Notes: generated from the letters alone by a model not told the origin. DNA of 64,000 nucleotides from Oscillospiraceae bacterium (GCA_017452505.1 JAFTMI010000027.1:1-64000), one strand, 5' to 3'; shown: positions 17,212-26,413, counted from the first letter of the stretch. Translations and numbers: made by a program.

Positions 17212-17290
17212 GTAGGGGAGGCATACTATGCCTCCCACAAGAACTTCTGATATTTCCGCATTAGCGGGAGGGATGGTATCCCTCCCCTAC
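17212..17290. repeat. Bipartite palindromic intergenic repeat, copy 3 (halves swapped)
   Basis: Same element as at 6744 but with the GGCATACTATGCC half first and the GGGATGGTATCCC half last, i.e. the opposite orientation. The rest of the 16969-17376 gap holds the EF-G promoter and no gene that I can support. Confidence 0.8.
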
Positions 17291-17376
17291 AACCTTTTTG
17301 GGCACAAGTTGACAAGTTTTTCCTTGTGAATTTTTTTGAAAATTTTTATGATGGGGTAGCGATTACAATAATATTA

Positions 17377-17385
17377 TGGTATAAT
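17377..17385 (+). promoter_or_regulatory. Extended -10 promoter of U32 peptidase gene
   Basis: TGGTATAAT at 17377-17385 is a consensus extended -10 element. No convincing -35 box lies at 16-18 bases. Confidence 0.6.
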
Positions 17386-17415
17386 GCTTATAACTATACC
17401 ATTTGGAGAGAGATT

Positions 17416-19494
17416 ATGCTGGAACTTTTAGCCCCTGCCGGGTCCATGGAGGCCCTGCGCGCGGCAGTGCAAAACGGAGCCAATGCGGTGTATTTGGGCT
17501 GCGGGCAGTTCAATGCCCGGCAAAGCGCCAAGAATTTTACCCCCCAGGCTCTGACCGAGGCCGTTAAATATTGCCACATTCGCGGTGTAGCTGTTCATCT
17601 GACCCTGAACACCCTGGTGTCCGACAAGGAGACCCAGGAAGCTACGGCGCTGATCCGTTATGCCGCAAACACCGGCGTGGATGCCTTTATCGTGCAGGAT
17701 TTAGGACTCGTCCAGCTGTGCCGGCAGATCGCCCCCCATATCCCCATCCACGGCTCTACCCAAATGACCGTCCATTCTCTGCCCGGCGTGCAATTCTGCG
17801 CTGGCTTGGGTATGTCCCGGGTGGTGCTGAGCCGGGAGCTGAGCCGGGAGGAGATCCGCTATATTTGCGAGAATTCCCCCATTGAGATCGAAGTATTCGG
17901 CCACGGCGCTTTGTGTATGAGCTATTCCGGACAGTGCTACCTGTCCGCAGCCATTGGCGGCCGTTCCGGCAACCGGGGTCGTTGCGCCCAGCCCTGCCGG
18001 CAAAGCTACGGCTACAGCCGCTGGGAAAACAAATACCCCCTCAGTCTGAAAGACAACTGCACCGTGCAGTATGTGAAGGACTTGGAGGAGATGGGTGTTG
18101 CTTCTTTGAAGCTGGAGGGCCGTATGAAGCGGCCGGAGTATGTGGCCGCTGTGACCCAGGTGTACCGCCAGGCCATCGATACAGGCCATGTGACAAAGCA
18201 GATGGCAGACCAGCTTACTACCGCCTTCAACCGCCAGGGCTTTACGGATTATTATTCCGGCAAGAACGGGCCCCATATGTTTGGTATCCGTGACGACAGC
18301 AAGACCGACGAGCGTTGGTGCAAGGAGATGCGCAAGACCTATGAGGCTGCGGAAAATCCCCTGGTAAAAGTGGTTTTTGATGTGGTTATCAAGCACGGCG
18401 AAACTACCTTGACTGTTGCAGATGAGTCCGGCAACAAATGTACCTTGAACGGCCCTGTGGCAGAGCCTGCCCGGGGTATGGGCCTGGGCCATGATGACCT
18501 GGCTCTGCGGCTGAGCAAGACCGGCGGCACGCCCTATGCCTGCGTGAATGTGAGAACGGATATTGCGCCGGGGCTGATGCTGTCCGCCGCTGCCATCAAC
18601 GGTATGCGCCGGGATGCGCTGAATCTGCTCACTGCCAAGCGGGCCCGCCAGGAAAGCGAGCCTTTGGGCCGCCCCGCAAGGGTCGTTACCCACAAAGGAC
18701 CTACCGCGCCCCCGGAATACACCGCCCAGGTGACCACCCGGGAGCAGATCACACCGAAATTGCTGAATTTCGGTCTGAGCGTGCTGTATGTGCCCCTGCA
18801 TATTTTGACCGCCGACCCGGAATTTTGCCAGGGCCTTGCCCAAAAGGTGAATGTTTGCGCGGTGCTGCCCCGGATCGTCCACGATGGGGAGCTCAGTAAG
18901 CTGCGCCAGGATCTGCTGGATGTGCGGCGGATGGGTGTCCGGGAGGCGCTCATCGGCAATGTGGGCCTGTTGCTGCCTGTACGGGAGTGCGGACTGCGCG
19001 CCCGTGGCGATTTTGGTCTGAACCTGTATAGCTCCGCCGCGGTGAATTTTGCCAAGGATATGCAGCTGCGTTCTGCCTGCCTGAGCTTTGAAATGACTCT
19101 GCCCCAAATCCGGGATGTAAGCAAGGGTGTTCCCTGTGAGATCTTGATTTACGGCCGTCTGCCGCTGATGGTGACGGAGAACTGTCTGCTAAGGAACAAG
19201 ACCGGCCAGTGTACCTGCCATACAGGGCCTGCCAAGCTGGTGGACAAGACCGGTGCGGAGTTCCCCATTGTGAAAGATGGAAACAGCTGCCGCAGCGTTC
19301 TGCTCAACGGCAAGAAGCTGTTTTGGCTGGATCGGCAGGATGATTTGGCCCGGCTGGGCCTGTGGGCTACCCGTCTGTCCTTTACCACGGAAAACCCCCG
19401 TGAGGTGGACAGAGTGCTCTCTGCCTGCTCCGGTGGCGCAGCCTTTGACCCCGGTGCCTGCACCAGAGGTCTGTACCTGCGGGGCGTGGAGTAA
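17416..19494 (+). CDS. U32 family peptidase (RlhA/YrrO-type)
   Basis: A 692-residue protein starting MLELLAPAGSMEALRAAVQ, the family's characteristic opening, after a GGAGAG ribosome site. The U32 core covers about 1-330, with the signature EVFGHGALCMSYSGQCYLS at about 160-178 and the Cys-containing GRCAQPCRQSY just after it. A DUF3656-like domain follows (about 350-480) and a C-terminal U32-related region to the end. U32 proteins include collagenase-like peptidases and RlhA, which hydroxylates 23S rRNA C2501; long two-part forms like this one are closer to RlhA. Peptidase activity should therefore not be assumed. Confidence 0.88.
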   Translation: MLELLAPAGSMEALRAAVQNGANAVYLGCGQFNARQSAKNFTPQALTEAVKYCHIRGVAVHLTLNTLVSDKETQEATALIRYAANTGVDAFIVQDLGLVQLCRQIAPHIPIHGSTQMTVHSLPGVQFCAGLGMSRVVLSRELSREEIRYICENSPIEIEVFGHGALCMSYSGQCYLSAAIGGRSGNRGRCAQPCRQSYGYSRWENKYPLSLKDNCTVQYVKDLEEMGVASLKLEGRMKRPEYVAAVTQVYRQAIDTGHVTKQMADQLTTAFNRQGFTDYYSGKNGPHMFGIRDDSKTDERWCKEMRKTYEAAENPLVKVVFDVVIKHGETTLTVADESGNKCTLNGPVAEPARGMGLGHDDLALRLSKTGGTPYACVNVRTDIAPGLMLSAAAINGMRRDALNLLTAKRARQESEPLGRPARVVTHKGPTAPPEYTAQVTTREQITPKLLNFGLSVLYVPLHILTADPEFCQGLAQKVNVCAVLPRIVHDGELSKLRQDLLDVRRMGVREALIGNVGLLLPVRECGLRARGDFGLNLYSSAAVNFAKDMQLRSACLSFEMTLPQIRDVSKGVPCEILIYGRLPLMVTENCLLRNKTGQCTCHTGPAKLVDKTGAEFPIVKDGNSCRSVLLNGKKLFWLDRQDDLARLGLWATRLSFTTENPREVDRVLSACSGGAAFDPGACTRGLYLRGVE

Positions 19495-19496
19495 AA

Positions 19497-19620
19497 AGGC
19501 TTCTCCTCGAGGAGAAGCTGTCAGCGTGCGAGGCACGAGCCGCTGACTGATGAGGTGTCCAAAGTCTGACATCACCTCATCCGCCCCCGTTGGGGGCACC
19601 TTCTCCTCAAGGAGAAGGCT
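19497..19620. repeat. Inverted-repeat element between U32 gene and maf
   Basis: GGCTTCTCCT/AGGAGAAGC hairpin at 19499-19520, GATGAGGTG mirrored by CACCTCATC (19551/19572), and a closing CCTTCTCC/GGAGAAGG hairpin at 19600-19618. This is a third family of non-coding repeat in the window; a remnant is at about 43002-43026. Confidence 0.6.
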
Positions 19621-19644
19621 TTGTCCTTTGCGAAAGGAGATCTT

Positions 19645-20211
19645 ATGCAATTGATATTAGCGTCCCAATCGCCGCGGCGACAGGAATTATTGAAGCTGTT
19701 CCATATTCCCTTTGCTATCCGGGTAGCGGATATTGACGAAACAATGGACGAAAGCAAGCCGCCCTATGACGAGGTGGCCCGGGTTAGCAGCTTGAAGGCA
19801 ATGGCCGTTTCCCGGGAAGAAAGCGATGTGGTCATTGCCGCCGACACTATCGTTGTGTGTGACGGAAAGGTTTTGGGCAAGCCCAGGGACGAGGCCGATG
19901 CCCGCAGAATGCTTAGCTTGCTTTCCGGCCGGGATCATCAGGTGATGACCGGTCTAACTGTCCTGCGGGGGGAGAAAATTCTCTCCTGCACCGAGGTGAC
20001 GGATATTCATTTCCGAGATCTGACAGAAAAAGAGATTGAAAGCTATATCCGCACCGGCGAGCCCATGGATAAAGCAGGCGCTTACGGCATCCAGGGTGGC
20101 GCTGCCCTGTTTGCGGAAAAGCTTCGGGGAGATTATTTCAATGTGGTGGGGCTGCCGGTTTGCCGGCTGGGCAAGCTTCTGAAAGAAATCGCCCCGGAAC
20201 TGGTGGATTAG
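19645..20211 (+). CDS. maf: Maf family nucleotide pyrophosphatase
   Basis: A 188-residue protein starting MQLILASQSPRRQELL, the Maf signature (SxSPRR). The start at 19645 follows AAAGGAG. The motifs ADTIVVCDGKVLGKP and the AYGIQGGAALFAEKLRGDYFNVVGLP region are intact. Maf proteins hydrolyse dTTP/UTP or modified nucleotides and help to arrest septation. The location just upstream of mreC-mreD-mrdA, as in Bacillus (maf-radC-mreBCD), supports the identity, though no mreB or radC is here. Confidence 0.95.
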   Translation: MQLILASQSPRRQELLKLFHIPFAIRVADIDETMDESKPPYDEVARVSSLKAMAVSREESDVVIAADTIVVCDGKVLGKPRDEADARRMLSLLSGRDHQVMTGLTVLRGEKILSCTEVTDIHFRDLTEKEIESYIRTGEPMDKAGAYGIQGGAALFAEKLRGDYFNVVGLPVCRLGKLLKEIAPELVD

Positions 20212-20218
20212 AATAAAA

Positions 20219-20355
20219 GGCCCCCTTGCCCTAAAGGGGGCTGCTGAGCAAAGCGAAGCTGGGGGATATTTATGCTGCTTTGCAGCATATCGCCCTTTGG
20301 GCGATTATCCCTCCGTCTCGCCTTTGGCGAGCCACCTCCCTTTAGGCAAGGGAGG
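20219..20355. repeat. Complex palindromic repeat upstream of mreC (family B, copy 1)
   Basis: The element begins GGCCCCCTTGCCCTAAAGG, carries internal hairpins ATGCTGCTTTGCAGCAT and ATCGCCCTTTGGGCGAT, and ends TTTAGGCAAGGGAGGC. The other copy, inverted, is at 23911-24053, so the two enclose mreC-mreD-mrdA. Confidence 0.8.
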
Positions 20356-20379
20356 CTTGAAACAATTGGAGGAAACTTT

Positions 20380-21210
20380 ATGAAACATTTATTTACGGTT
20401 CGTGTCCGTGCGGTATTGGTGGTAGCGGTGCTGATCGCCATTGTGCTGGCGGTTGCGGGCTCTTTGATTGGCCTGAGCTTTCCCCAGACGGTGGTGCAGG
20501 GCGTTTTGTCCCCCTTCCGGGCCGGCGCCAGCAAGCTGATGGACGGCGCGGAGCAGCTGTATGACTATATCTTCAAATACGAATCCCTCCAGGCGGAGAA
20601 CGATGCCCTCAAAGAGCAGCTGGCCGCCATTGAGGACGAGGCCCGGGATGCCTATGCCACCAAGCAGGAAAATGAACGGCTGAAAGCGGCTTTGGGTCTG
20701 AAGGAAGCCCACGAGGACTATGAACTGGTGGATGCGTACATCATTTCCACCAGCTCCGGCGATTGGAGCAATACCTTTACCATCAACCGGGGTACCAATG
20801 TGGGCATTCAGAAGGATATGTGCGCCATCACCGCCTACGGCGAGATCGTGGGCCTGGTCAGCGAGGTGGGCGTAAACTACGCTGTGGTGAAGTCCGTGCT
20901 GGACTCCTCCTTGGAGATCAGCGCCACCATTGCCGCCTCCGGTCACAGCGGTATGGTCCAGGGCGGCTATGCCTCCGGTCTTGAGGGCCTGCTGCGTATG
21001 AATTACCTGCCCTCCAATTCCACCATCCGCAACCGGGACCAGGTAGTCACCACCGGTTCTACGGTCTATCCCCGGAATTTGGTGCTGGGCTATGTGGTGG
21101 ATGCAGGCTTTGACGATACCGGTGTTGCCAAGTATGCGCTGTTGGAGCCGGCGGCGGATGTGCGCAGCCTGGAGCAGGTATTTATCGTGACACAGTATAA
21201 TGTGGGGTAA
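20380..21210 (+). CDS. mreC: Rod shape-determining protein MreC
   Basis: A 276-residue protein: short cytoplasmic start (MKHLFTVRVRA), one membrane helix (about 11-33), a coiled coil (about 62-105) and a C-terminal beta domain with the family pattern (STSSGDWSNTFTINRGTNVG, about 126-145, and GLVSEV, SGHSGMVQGG). MreC scaffolds the elongasome and activates PBP2. TTGGAGG precedes the ATG at 20380; an upstream in-frame extension is in the repeat and is not the start. The mreD start follows within 5 bp. Confidence 0.95.
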   Translation: MKHLFTVRVRAVLVVAVLIAIVLAVAGSLIGLSFPQTVVQGVLSPFRAGASKLMDGAEQLYDYIFKYESLQAENDALKEQLAAIEDEARDAYATKQENERLKAALGLKEAHEDYELVDAYIISTSSGDWSNTFTINRGTNVGIQKDMCAITAYGEIVGLVSEVGVNYAVVKSVLDSSLEISATIAASGHSGMVQGGYASGLEGLLRMNYLPSNSTIRNRDQVVTTGSTVYPRNLVLGYVVDAGFDDTGVAKYALLEPAADVRSLEQVFIVTQYNVG

Positions 21211-21214
21211 GACT

Positions 21215-21793
21215 ATGGCAAAAAAGTACGAATTTCGCCCGGATAAGCCGAAATTCTCCCTGCTGACCTATCTGATCCTATCGCCCAACCAGCGGCGCAA
21301 AGCCCTCAAATGGGGTCTTTATACCGCGTTTTTGGTGTTTTTGTCGGTTTTGCAGGATGTGGCGCTGAGCCGGGTACGGATTTTCGGAGCAACCACTGAA
21401 CTGATCCCCTGCGCGATCTTCCTGATCTGCATTATGGAGGGCGTGGAGCAGGGCAGTGTCTTTGCGCTGATCTCCAGCCTTTTGTATCTGTTTTCCGGCA
21501 CAGCCCCCGGTGTGTATTCTATGGTGGCAATCGTCTTCTGTGCCATAGGCGCCTGCGTTGTGCGGCAGGCTTATTTGCAGGAGCGGTTTTCTTCGGCAAT
21601 GATCAGCACCAGCCTGGCAATGGTTTGCTATGTGCTGACAAATTTCATCTTCGGCTTGTTCCTGGGTCTGACTATTTGGAGCAGATTCCACGGCTTTATC
21701 ATTACAGCCGTCCTGTCACTGCTGGCAGTACCGGCTTTTTACCCCATTTTCAAGGCCATTGGTAAAATTGGAGGCCAGTTATGGAAAGATTAA
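21215..21793 (+). CDS. mreD: Rod shape-determining protein MreD
   Basis: A 192-residue protein with about five hydrophobic segments, a typical MreD length and layout, placed between mreC and mrdA. The ATG at 21215 is preferred; an alternative at 21200 overlaps the mreC stop. MreD is an inner-membrane elongasome component. It overlaps mrdA by 13 bp, indicating translational coupling. Confidence 0.88.
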   Translation: MAKKYEFRPDKPKFSLLTYLILSPNQRRKALKWGLYTAFLVFLSVLQDVALSRVRIFGATTELIPCAIFLICIMEGVEQGSVFALISSLLYLFSGTAPGVYSMVAIVFCAIGACVVRQAYLQERFSSAMISTSLAMVCYVLTNFIFGLFLGLTIWSRFHGFIITAVLSLLAVPAFYPIFKAIGKIGGQLWKD

Positions 21794-23868
21794 CCAAAGT
21801 TCGCGCTATGATCCTGTCGGTTGTGCTGCTGCTGATCCTGGGCTTTTTCACCTTTAAGCTCTATGATCTGCAGATCATTGAAACCGGCGGCAGCACCGAT
21901 AACCAGGCGACCTTTACCACCCTCACCCGCGTGAAAGCGGCCCGGGGTGATATCCTGGATAAAAACGGTAATTTGCTGGTGAGCAACCGGGCCAGTTATG
22001 ACCTGATCATCAACCACTATGTGATCCTCACCGCTAACAACACCAACGAAAACCTCCTGCGGCTGGTAAAGCGCAGCCAGGAGGCCGGCATCGAATATAC
22101 GGAGCATTTCCCCGTGTCCATCGAGCGTCCCTTCACCTATATCCGGGACAAGCAGACAGCCATTTGGCAGGACCATTTCCAGACCTTCCTCCATTATATG
22201 GAGATCGACTCGGATATCACCGCACCGCTGTTGGTAGAAAAGCTCCGGGACCGGTACGACATCCCCGCGGAATGGACCGACGATGAGGCCCGGCAGGTCA
22301 TTGGCCTGCTGTATGAAATGACCCTGCGCAAATGCGTGGGCAGCCTTTCTACCTTTGTGTTTATTCCCGATGCCAACGACGAAGAGCTCTCCGCCATCGT
22401 GGAGCTGAATATTCCCGGTATGAAGGTCGAGGCCTCCACTGTCCGGGAGTACAATACCAAGTACGCAGCCCATATTTTGGGTTATGTGGGCGCTATGAAC
22501 GCCGAGCAGTGGGAGTACTACAAGGATATCCCCGGCTACGAAATGGATGCCGAGGTGGGCCAGGACGGCCTGGAAAAGGTCTATGAGGAGTACCTCCACG
22601 GCATTGACGGCTGGCGGGAAGACGTGGTCACCACCGACGGCACTTTGGTTTCCTCCCGGTATCGCCAGGAGCCCAAAGCAGGTTCTAATGTAGAGGTTTC
22701 CATCGATCTGAATATCCAGATGGCAGGCGAGGACCAAATGGGTATCGTCATCGAGGATCTGCGCACCCCCGATAAGGACGGCAAGCTCAAAGACGGTCAC
22801 GATGCCGAGGGCGGCGCATTTGTGGCGATGGATGTAAAGACCGGTCAGATCCTGGCCTGCGGCAGCTATCCCACCTATAACTTAGCCACCTTCTTTGACG
22901 ATTATGAAACTTTGGCAAAGGACGAATATAAGCCCCTGTACAACCGGGCGCTTCTTGCCACCTATCCTCCCGGATCTACCTACAAAATGAGTATGGTCAT
23001 TGCGGCTATGGAGTCCAAAGTCATCGATTCGAAGACGACGATTCGCGACCAGGGTAAATACGAGATCACCCCCACGTACCCTGTTTACTGTCTGCAGTGG
23101 ACCAACTACGGCCAGACCCACGGAGACTGTAATGCTGCCAAGGCGCTGATGGTGTCTTGCAACTACTTCTTCTACGAGTTGGGCGAAAAGATGAGCATCA
23201 ATGCGATAGATGCTACCGCCAAGGGCTTGGGCCTGGGCGAGCCCACCGGTGTGGAACTGCCGGAGTATCTGGGCTACCGCGCCAATAAGGAAACCAAGGC
23301 GGAATTACACTCCGGTGACGATGCCTACTGGTACACCGGTGACCAGGTGCTGGCAGCCATCGGTCAGTCCGAAAACCGCTTCACCCCCATTCAGCTTTGC
23401 TCCTATGCAACCGCCCTGGCCAACGAGGGCACTCGCTACAAGGCCACCTTTATGAGCCGTGTGGTGTCCGCTGACTACCGTCAGCTGCTGGACGAGAACA
23501 AGCCCAAGGTCCTCAGCACCATGGAGATGTCCGAGGAAACCGTCAGCACATACAAAGAGGGTATGTATATGGTTACCCAGACAGATGCCAACGGCTGGCT
23601 GGGTACTGCCTATTCAACTTTTAAGGATTATCCCATCAAGATCGCAGCCAAGACCGGTACGGCAGAAACCGGCATTTACGGCACGTCCGCCAACGGCGCG
23701 TTCGTGTGCTTCGCCCCTCTGGACGATCCCCAGATCGCCATTGCCATCTATGTGGAAAAGGGCGGCCACGGTTCTACCCTTGCCACCATCGCAAAGAGTA
23801 TGCTGGATGCATACTTCGATGTGGACGTGGTGGGCGATGTGAACATTTACGAAAACCAAGTAAGCTGA
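21781..23868 (+). CDS. mrdA: Penicillin-binding protein 2 (class B transpeptidase)
   Basis: A 695-residue class B PBP: one N-terminal membrane helix (about 8-30), a pedestal/dimerisation region (ARGDILDKNGNLLVSNRASYDL at its start), and a transpeptidase domain with the SxxK serine in PGSTYK (about 399), SCN (about 459) and KTGTAETG (about 624). It crosslinks peptidoglycan during elongation with MreC, MreD and RodA. The gene closes the mreCD-mrdA operon and is followed by a strong terminator. All active-site motifs are intact. Confidence 0.94.
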   Translation: MERLTKVRAMILSVVLLLILGFFTFKLYDLQIIETGGSTDNQATFTTLTRVKAARGDILDKNGNLLVSNRASYDLIINHYVILTANNTNENLLRLVKRSQEAGIEYTEHFPVSIERPFTYIRDKQTAIWQDHFQTFLHYMEIDSDITAPLLVEKLRDRYDIPAEWTDDEARQVIGLLYEMTLRKCVGSLSTFVFIPDANDEELSAIVELNIPGMKVEASTVREYNTKYAAHILGYVGAMNAEQWEYYKDIPGYEMDAEVGQDGLEKVYEEYLHGIDGWREDVVTTDGTLVSSRYRQEPKAGSNVEVSIDLNIQMAGEDQMGIVIEDLRTPDKDGKLKDGHDAEGGAFVAMDVKTGQILACGSYPTYNLATFFDDYETLAKDEYKPLYNRALLATYPPGSTYKMSMVIAAMESKVIDSKTTIRDQGKYEITPTYPVYCLQWTNYGQTHGDCNAAKALMVSCNYFFYELGEKMSINAIDATAKGLGLGEPTGVELPEYLGYRANKETKAELHSGDDAYWYTGDQVLAAIGQSENRFTPIQLCSYATALANEGTRYKATFMSRVVSADYRQLLDENKPKVLSTMEMSEETVSTYKEGMYMVTQTDANGWLGTAYSTFKDYPIKIAAKTGTAETGIYGTSANGAFVCFAPLDDPQIAIAIYVEKGGHGSTLATIAKSMLDAYFDVDVVGDVNIYENQVS

Positions 23869-23897
23869 AAAAAGCACCCCAAAAGGGGTGCTTTTTT
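23868..23897 (+). terminator. Intrinsic terminator of mreC-mreD-mrdA
   Basis: AAAAAAGCACCCC pairs with GGGGTGCTTTTTT across a four-base loop, directly after the mrdA stop. Confidence 0.92.
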
Positions 23898-23910
23898 AAT
23901 GGACGAAACG

Positions 23911-24053
23911 CCTCCCTTGCCTAAAGGGAGGTGGCCGAGCGCCAGCGAGGTCGGAGGGATAATCGCCCAAAGGGCGATATGCTGCAAAGCAGCATATGTA
24001 TCCCCCAGTCAAAAATCAGAGATTTTTGACAGCCCCCTTTAGGCAAGGGGGCC
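23911..24053. repeat. Complex palindromic repeat (family B, copy 2, inverted)
   Basis: Reverse-oriented counterpart of the element at 20219-20355: the CCTCCCTTGCC end is now first and the GGGGGCC end last, with the same ATCGCCC and GCTGCAAAGCAGC hairpins. It also carries an extra hairpin around AAAAATCAGAGATTTTT in the position where copy 1 has other sequence. Confidence 0.8.
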
Positions 24054-24060
24054 TTGGATG

Positions 24061-24597
24061 CTAAAAGAACAACAGGGAATACCAGGTGACGATGTTTTCG
24101 CCGTACTGAAATTCCAATCCGTTTTCCTCCAAGGTGGGGATCAGATTGATGCCGTGGCTTTCCACACAGGGGTGCATCCGATCCGGGTGGCGGCAGGGCT
24201 CGCCGTCCAGCCAGGCGCACCGGGCGCACTCCGCGCAGGCCTCGGTGGAGAGAATATAGGGCTCGATGCCCTGGGCACGGAAGAATCCGCGCACTTGATT
24301 GGTGATGCTTTCGTGTTCCGGACGGGTGGCAAGGGCTGCGTCAATATCGGCAATGTCAGCCACCTCAGTGATGGTGCCGATGAGCAGACAGTTCTCAAAA
24401 CCCTTGCACTTGTTTTCGCAGGCAGCCACTTCGCCCACTGCCGGGGGACAGGCCCAGGTTTTGTTATACATGGGGCATTCGGCGGAGCAGATGTAGCGGA
24501 TCCTTTCGGAAAATTCCAAACTTTTCGGATCAATAAAGCCGTAAAAGTACAGAGGAAGCTGAGAAAGTTCCGATTCCAAACGGGTCATATCCATCAT
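24061..24597 (-). CDS. DUF2284 predicted metal-binding protein
   Basis: A 178-residue protein with twelve cysteines in the DUF2284 pattern: CSAECPMYNKTWACPP (about 37-52), CENKCKGFENC (about 58-68) and ACAECARCAWLDGEPCRHPDRMHPC (from about 121). The family is predicted to bind iron-sulfur or other metal centres; no reaction is established. The start ATG overlaps the stop of the phosphatase gene (ATGA), so the two are translationally coupled. It sits just outside the island boundary and is chromosomal. Confidence 0.85.
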   Translation of the reverse strand: MMDMTRLESELSQLPLYFYGFIDPKSLEFSERIRYICSAECPMYNKTWACPPAVGEVAACENKCKGFENCLLIGTITEVADIADIDAALATRPEHESITNQVRGFFRAQGIEPYILSTEACAECARCAWLDGEPCRHPDRMHPCVESHGINLIPTLEENGLEFQYGENIVTWYSLLFF

Positions 24598-25022
24598 TTC
24601 AGTTCCTCCAAAATCCGCGCACAGCCCTCGCAGATGTCCTCCCAGGTTTGAGAGAAATCGCCGGAGTACCAGGGGTCAGCCACATCCCGATCTAAGAAGG
24701 GCAGGAATCCTTCATAGCCCGGGAACATCTGCTTTAAGTACCGCAGATTCCGGCTGTCCATATAGTAAATGCGGTCGTAGATGTCAAGGTCAGCCTTGGT
24801 GATCTGCCGGGCGAATTTGCCGTCGCAGCCCAGTCCGTGACGGGCCAATTCCCGCCGGGCGGGGGGATAAACAGGATTGCCCAGCTCCTCCCGGCTGGCC
24901 GCCGCCGATGCGATTTGCACCCGGTCAGCAATGCCGGCTTTCGCCACCAAATCTTTCATTACAAACTCCGCCATAGGACTTCTGCAAATATTCCCATGGC
25001 AGACGAATAACACTTTTATCAT
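24594..25022 (-). CDS. Low-molecular-weight protein tyrosine phosphatase; target gene of the island
   Basis: A 142-residue phosphatase. The P-loop CHGNICRS (Cys about 9, Arg about 15) is the LMW-PTP CxxxxxR(S/T) signature, and the general-acid loop is DRDVADPWY (about 113-121). GAGGAGG precedes the ATG at 25022. The island core site lies inside codons 7-11 of this gene, so its ribosome site and first codons (MIKVLF) come from island DNA, while codons from about CHG onward are chromosomal. The displaced original start (MVKILFVCHG) is at 42850-42897. The gene thus stays intact after integration. Targets of the enzyme are unknown. Confidence 0.93.
   Translation of the reverse strand: MIKVLFVCHGNICRSPMAEFVMKDLVAKAGIADRVQIASAAASREELGNPVYPPARRELARHGLGCDGKFARQITKADLDIYDRIYYMDSRNLRYLKQMFPGYEGFLPFLDRDVADPWYSGDFSQTWEDICEGCARILEELK
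24992..25007. other. Left attachment site (attL) of the island
   Basis: TCCCATGGCAGACGAA at 24992-25007 matches TCCCGTGGCAGACAAA at 42867-42882 in 14 of 16 positions; TGGCAGAC is the longest identical core. It lies in the phosphatase P-loop codons. Confidence 0.75.
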
Positions 25023-25140
25023 TGCTAAGTTCCTCCTCGATAAACCACGATTTGCCTTGATATATAAGGCTTTTTCCCTATTCTGCCGTTTTGGCAGATC
25101 GTTTTCTAATGTTGCTTTTCGTGGCGTATTGTGGTCTGCA

Positions 25141-25165
25141 AAAGTAGTAAAATTGGTAGTAAATA
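25141..25165. repeat. Integrase arm-type repeat, left end
   Basis: Two GTAGTAAA-type units (AAAAGTAGTAA, TTGGTAGTAAAT) matching 42784-42807 in the same direction. An inverted pair of the same unit follows at 25171-25195. Tn916-type integrases bind direct repeats near both element ends through an N-terminal arm-binding domain. Confidence 0.6.
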
Positions 25166-25213
25166 GACACCGTTTACTACCGGCTTTACTACTTATAGCA
25201 GACAAACACATTT

Positions 25214-26413
25214 TTAAGCTTCCATCACCCGGTCGAACTCTGCTTTTGCATCATCAAATTTGACATGGGTGTATGTGTTCAGCGTGATGCTGATATCTGC
25301 ATGTCCCATAATGTACTGCAAGGTTTTGGGGTTCATACCGCTCTTTGCCATGTTGGTGCAGAATGTGTGCCGACACACATGGGGTGTGATTTTGGGAAGC
25401 TGTATTCTGTAGATGCTATTATACTTGTTGCGGATATGCTTAAAGTAATGTTCCCAGTGAAGGCAGACCATTGGCATATCGTTTTTATCCAGGAACAGGA
25501 AACCGGTATGTCCGTCGATCATAGGCTCTTTGGCAGGCTTTTTCCGATTATTCATCACTCTGCGAAAGCTCGCCATAACCTCGTTGCTCATAGGGACGAA
25601 CCGTTCGCCACTCTTGGTCTTGGTATCCTCGATGATATACTCCATTTCCCTGGTACGCTGCAGCTGATGGTCCACCCGGATCCGCCTGTTCTTAAAGTCA
25701 ATATCAGAGAAGGTCAATCCGCAGAACTCAGACACACGAAGTCCGGTGTTGAACAGAATGTAGATGCCATCATAGTACTTGCTGTAATGCTCGTCCTTTT
25801 TGATGAAATCAAGGAACGCCCTTTCCTGGGCACGTGTAATGGCTTCCCTTGTGATGCTGTCATTGATGACAACCTCTGCCAGCTCAAATCCAAAGGGATT
25901 TTTGCGGATCAAATCGTCTTGCAGCGCCATCTCGAATGCAGGGCGAACCACACCACGAACAGAATGTATGGTGCTGTATCCCCGCCCATCTACCTTCTGC
26001 ATCTTGATCAGCCAGCCTTTGGCATCGGACTGTTTTACCTTGTCGATCCACAGCTTGCCGAAATCTTCCTTTTTGAGGATGTTCCGAACGAAGTTGTAAT
26101 TCGCCAAGGTGTTGTGGCGAACATTGACTTTCAAAGACAGGTACTTTTCTACTAGCTCCAACACTGTCAGCTCTCCGCCGTTGGGGACAAGCTTGTTGAA
26201 CAGGTCTTGGTGTATCTGCCGTTCCTTTTCCCGCAGAGAGAGGTCCCTCGCTCTGCCGGGTGGTGTGCGATCATTTTTGTCCAATCGCCAACTGTAAACG
26301 AATTTGACATTGCCATTCAGGTCTTTGTACTTGTAAGCATATCTGCCGTCCTGGCGTTGGCTCTCTCCGACGTGTAAAATGCGGTTGCGGTTATCCCGCC
26401 GCTTTTCACTCAT
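25214..26413 (-). CDS. int: Tn916-type tyrosine integrase
   Basis: A 399-residue tyrosine recombinase, close to the 405 residues of Tn916 Int. Residues about 1-60 (DNRNRILHVGESQRQDGRYAYKY in two parts) form the Tn916-type arm-DNA-binding domain, about 80-170 the SAM-like core-binding domain, and about 195-395 the catalytic domain with TGLRVSE (Arg), HVCRHT (His-x-x-Arg) and NTYTHV (Tyr). The start at 26413 follows AAAGGAG; a longer frame upstream lacks support. It ends about 200 bp from the left core, the usual place for an integrase. It is downstream of xis. Confidence 0.95.
   Translation of the reverse strand: MSEKRRDNRNRILHVGESQRQDGRYAYKYKDLNGNVKFVYSWRLDKNDRTPPGRARDLSLREKERQIHQDLFNKLVPNGGELTVLELVEKYLSLKVNVRHNTLANYNFVRNILKKEDFGKLWIDKVKQSDAKGWLIKMQKVDGRGYSTIHSVRGVVRPAFEMALQDDLIRKNPFGFELAEVVINDSITREAITRAQERAFLDFIKKDEHYSKYYDGIYILFNTGLRVSEFCGLTFSDIDFKNRRIRVDHQLQRTREMEYIIEDTKTKSGERFVPMSNEVMASFRRVMNNRKKPAKEPMIDGHTGFLFLDKNDMPMVCLHWEHYFKHIRNKYNSIYRIQLPKITPHVCRHTFCTNMAKSGMNPKTLQYIMGHADISITLNTYTHVKFDDAKAEFDRVMEA

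Noticed and set aside
17701-19107. 468-codon minus-strand frame
   Set aside because: Antisense of the U32 peptidase gene; no ribosome site and His/Gln-rich reversed composition.
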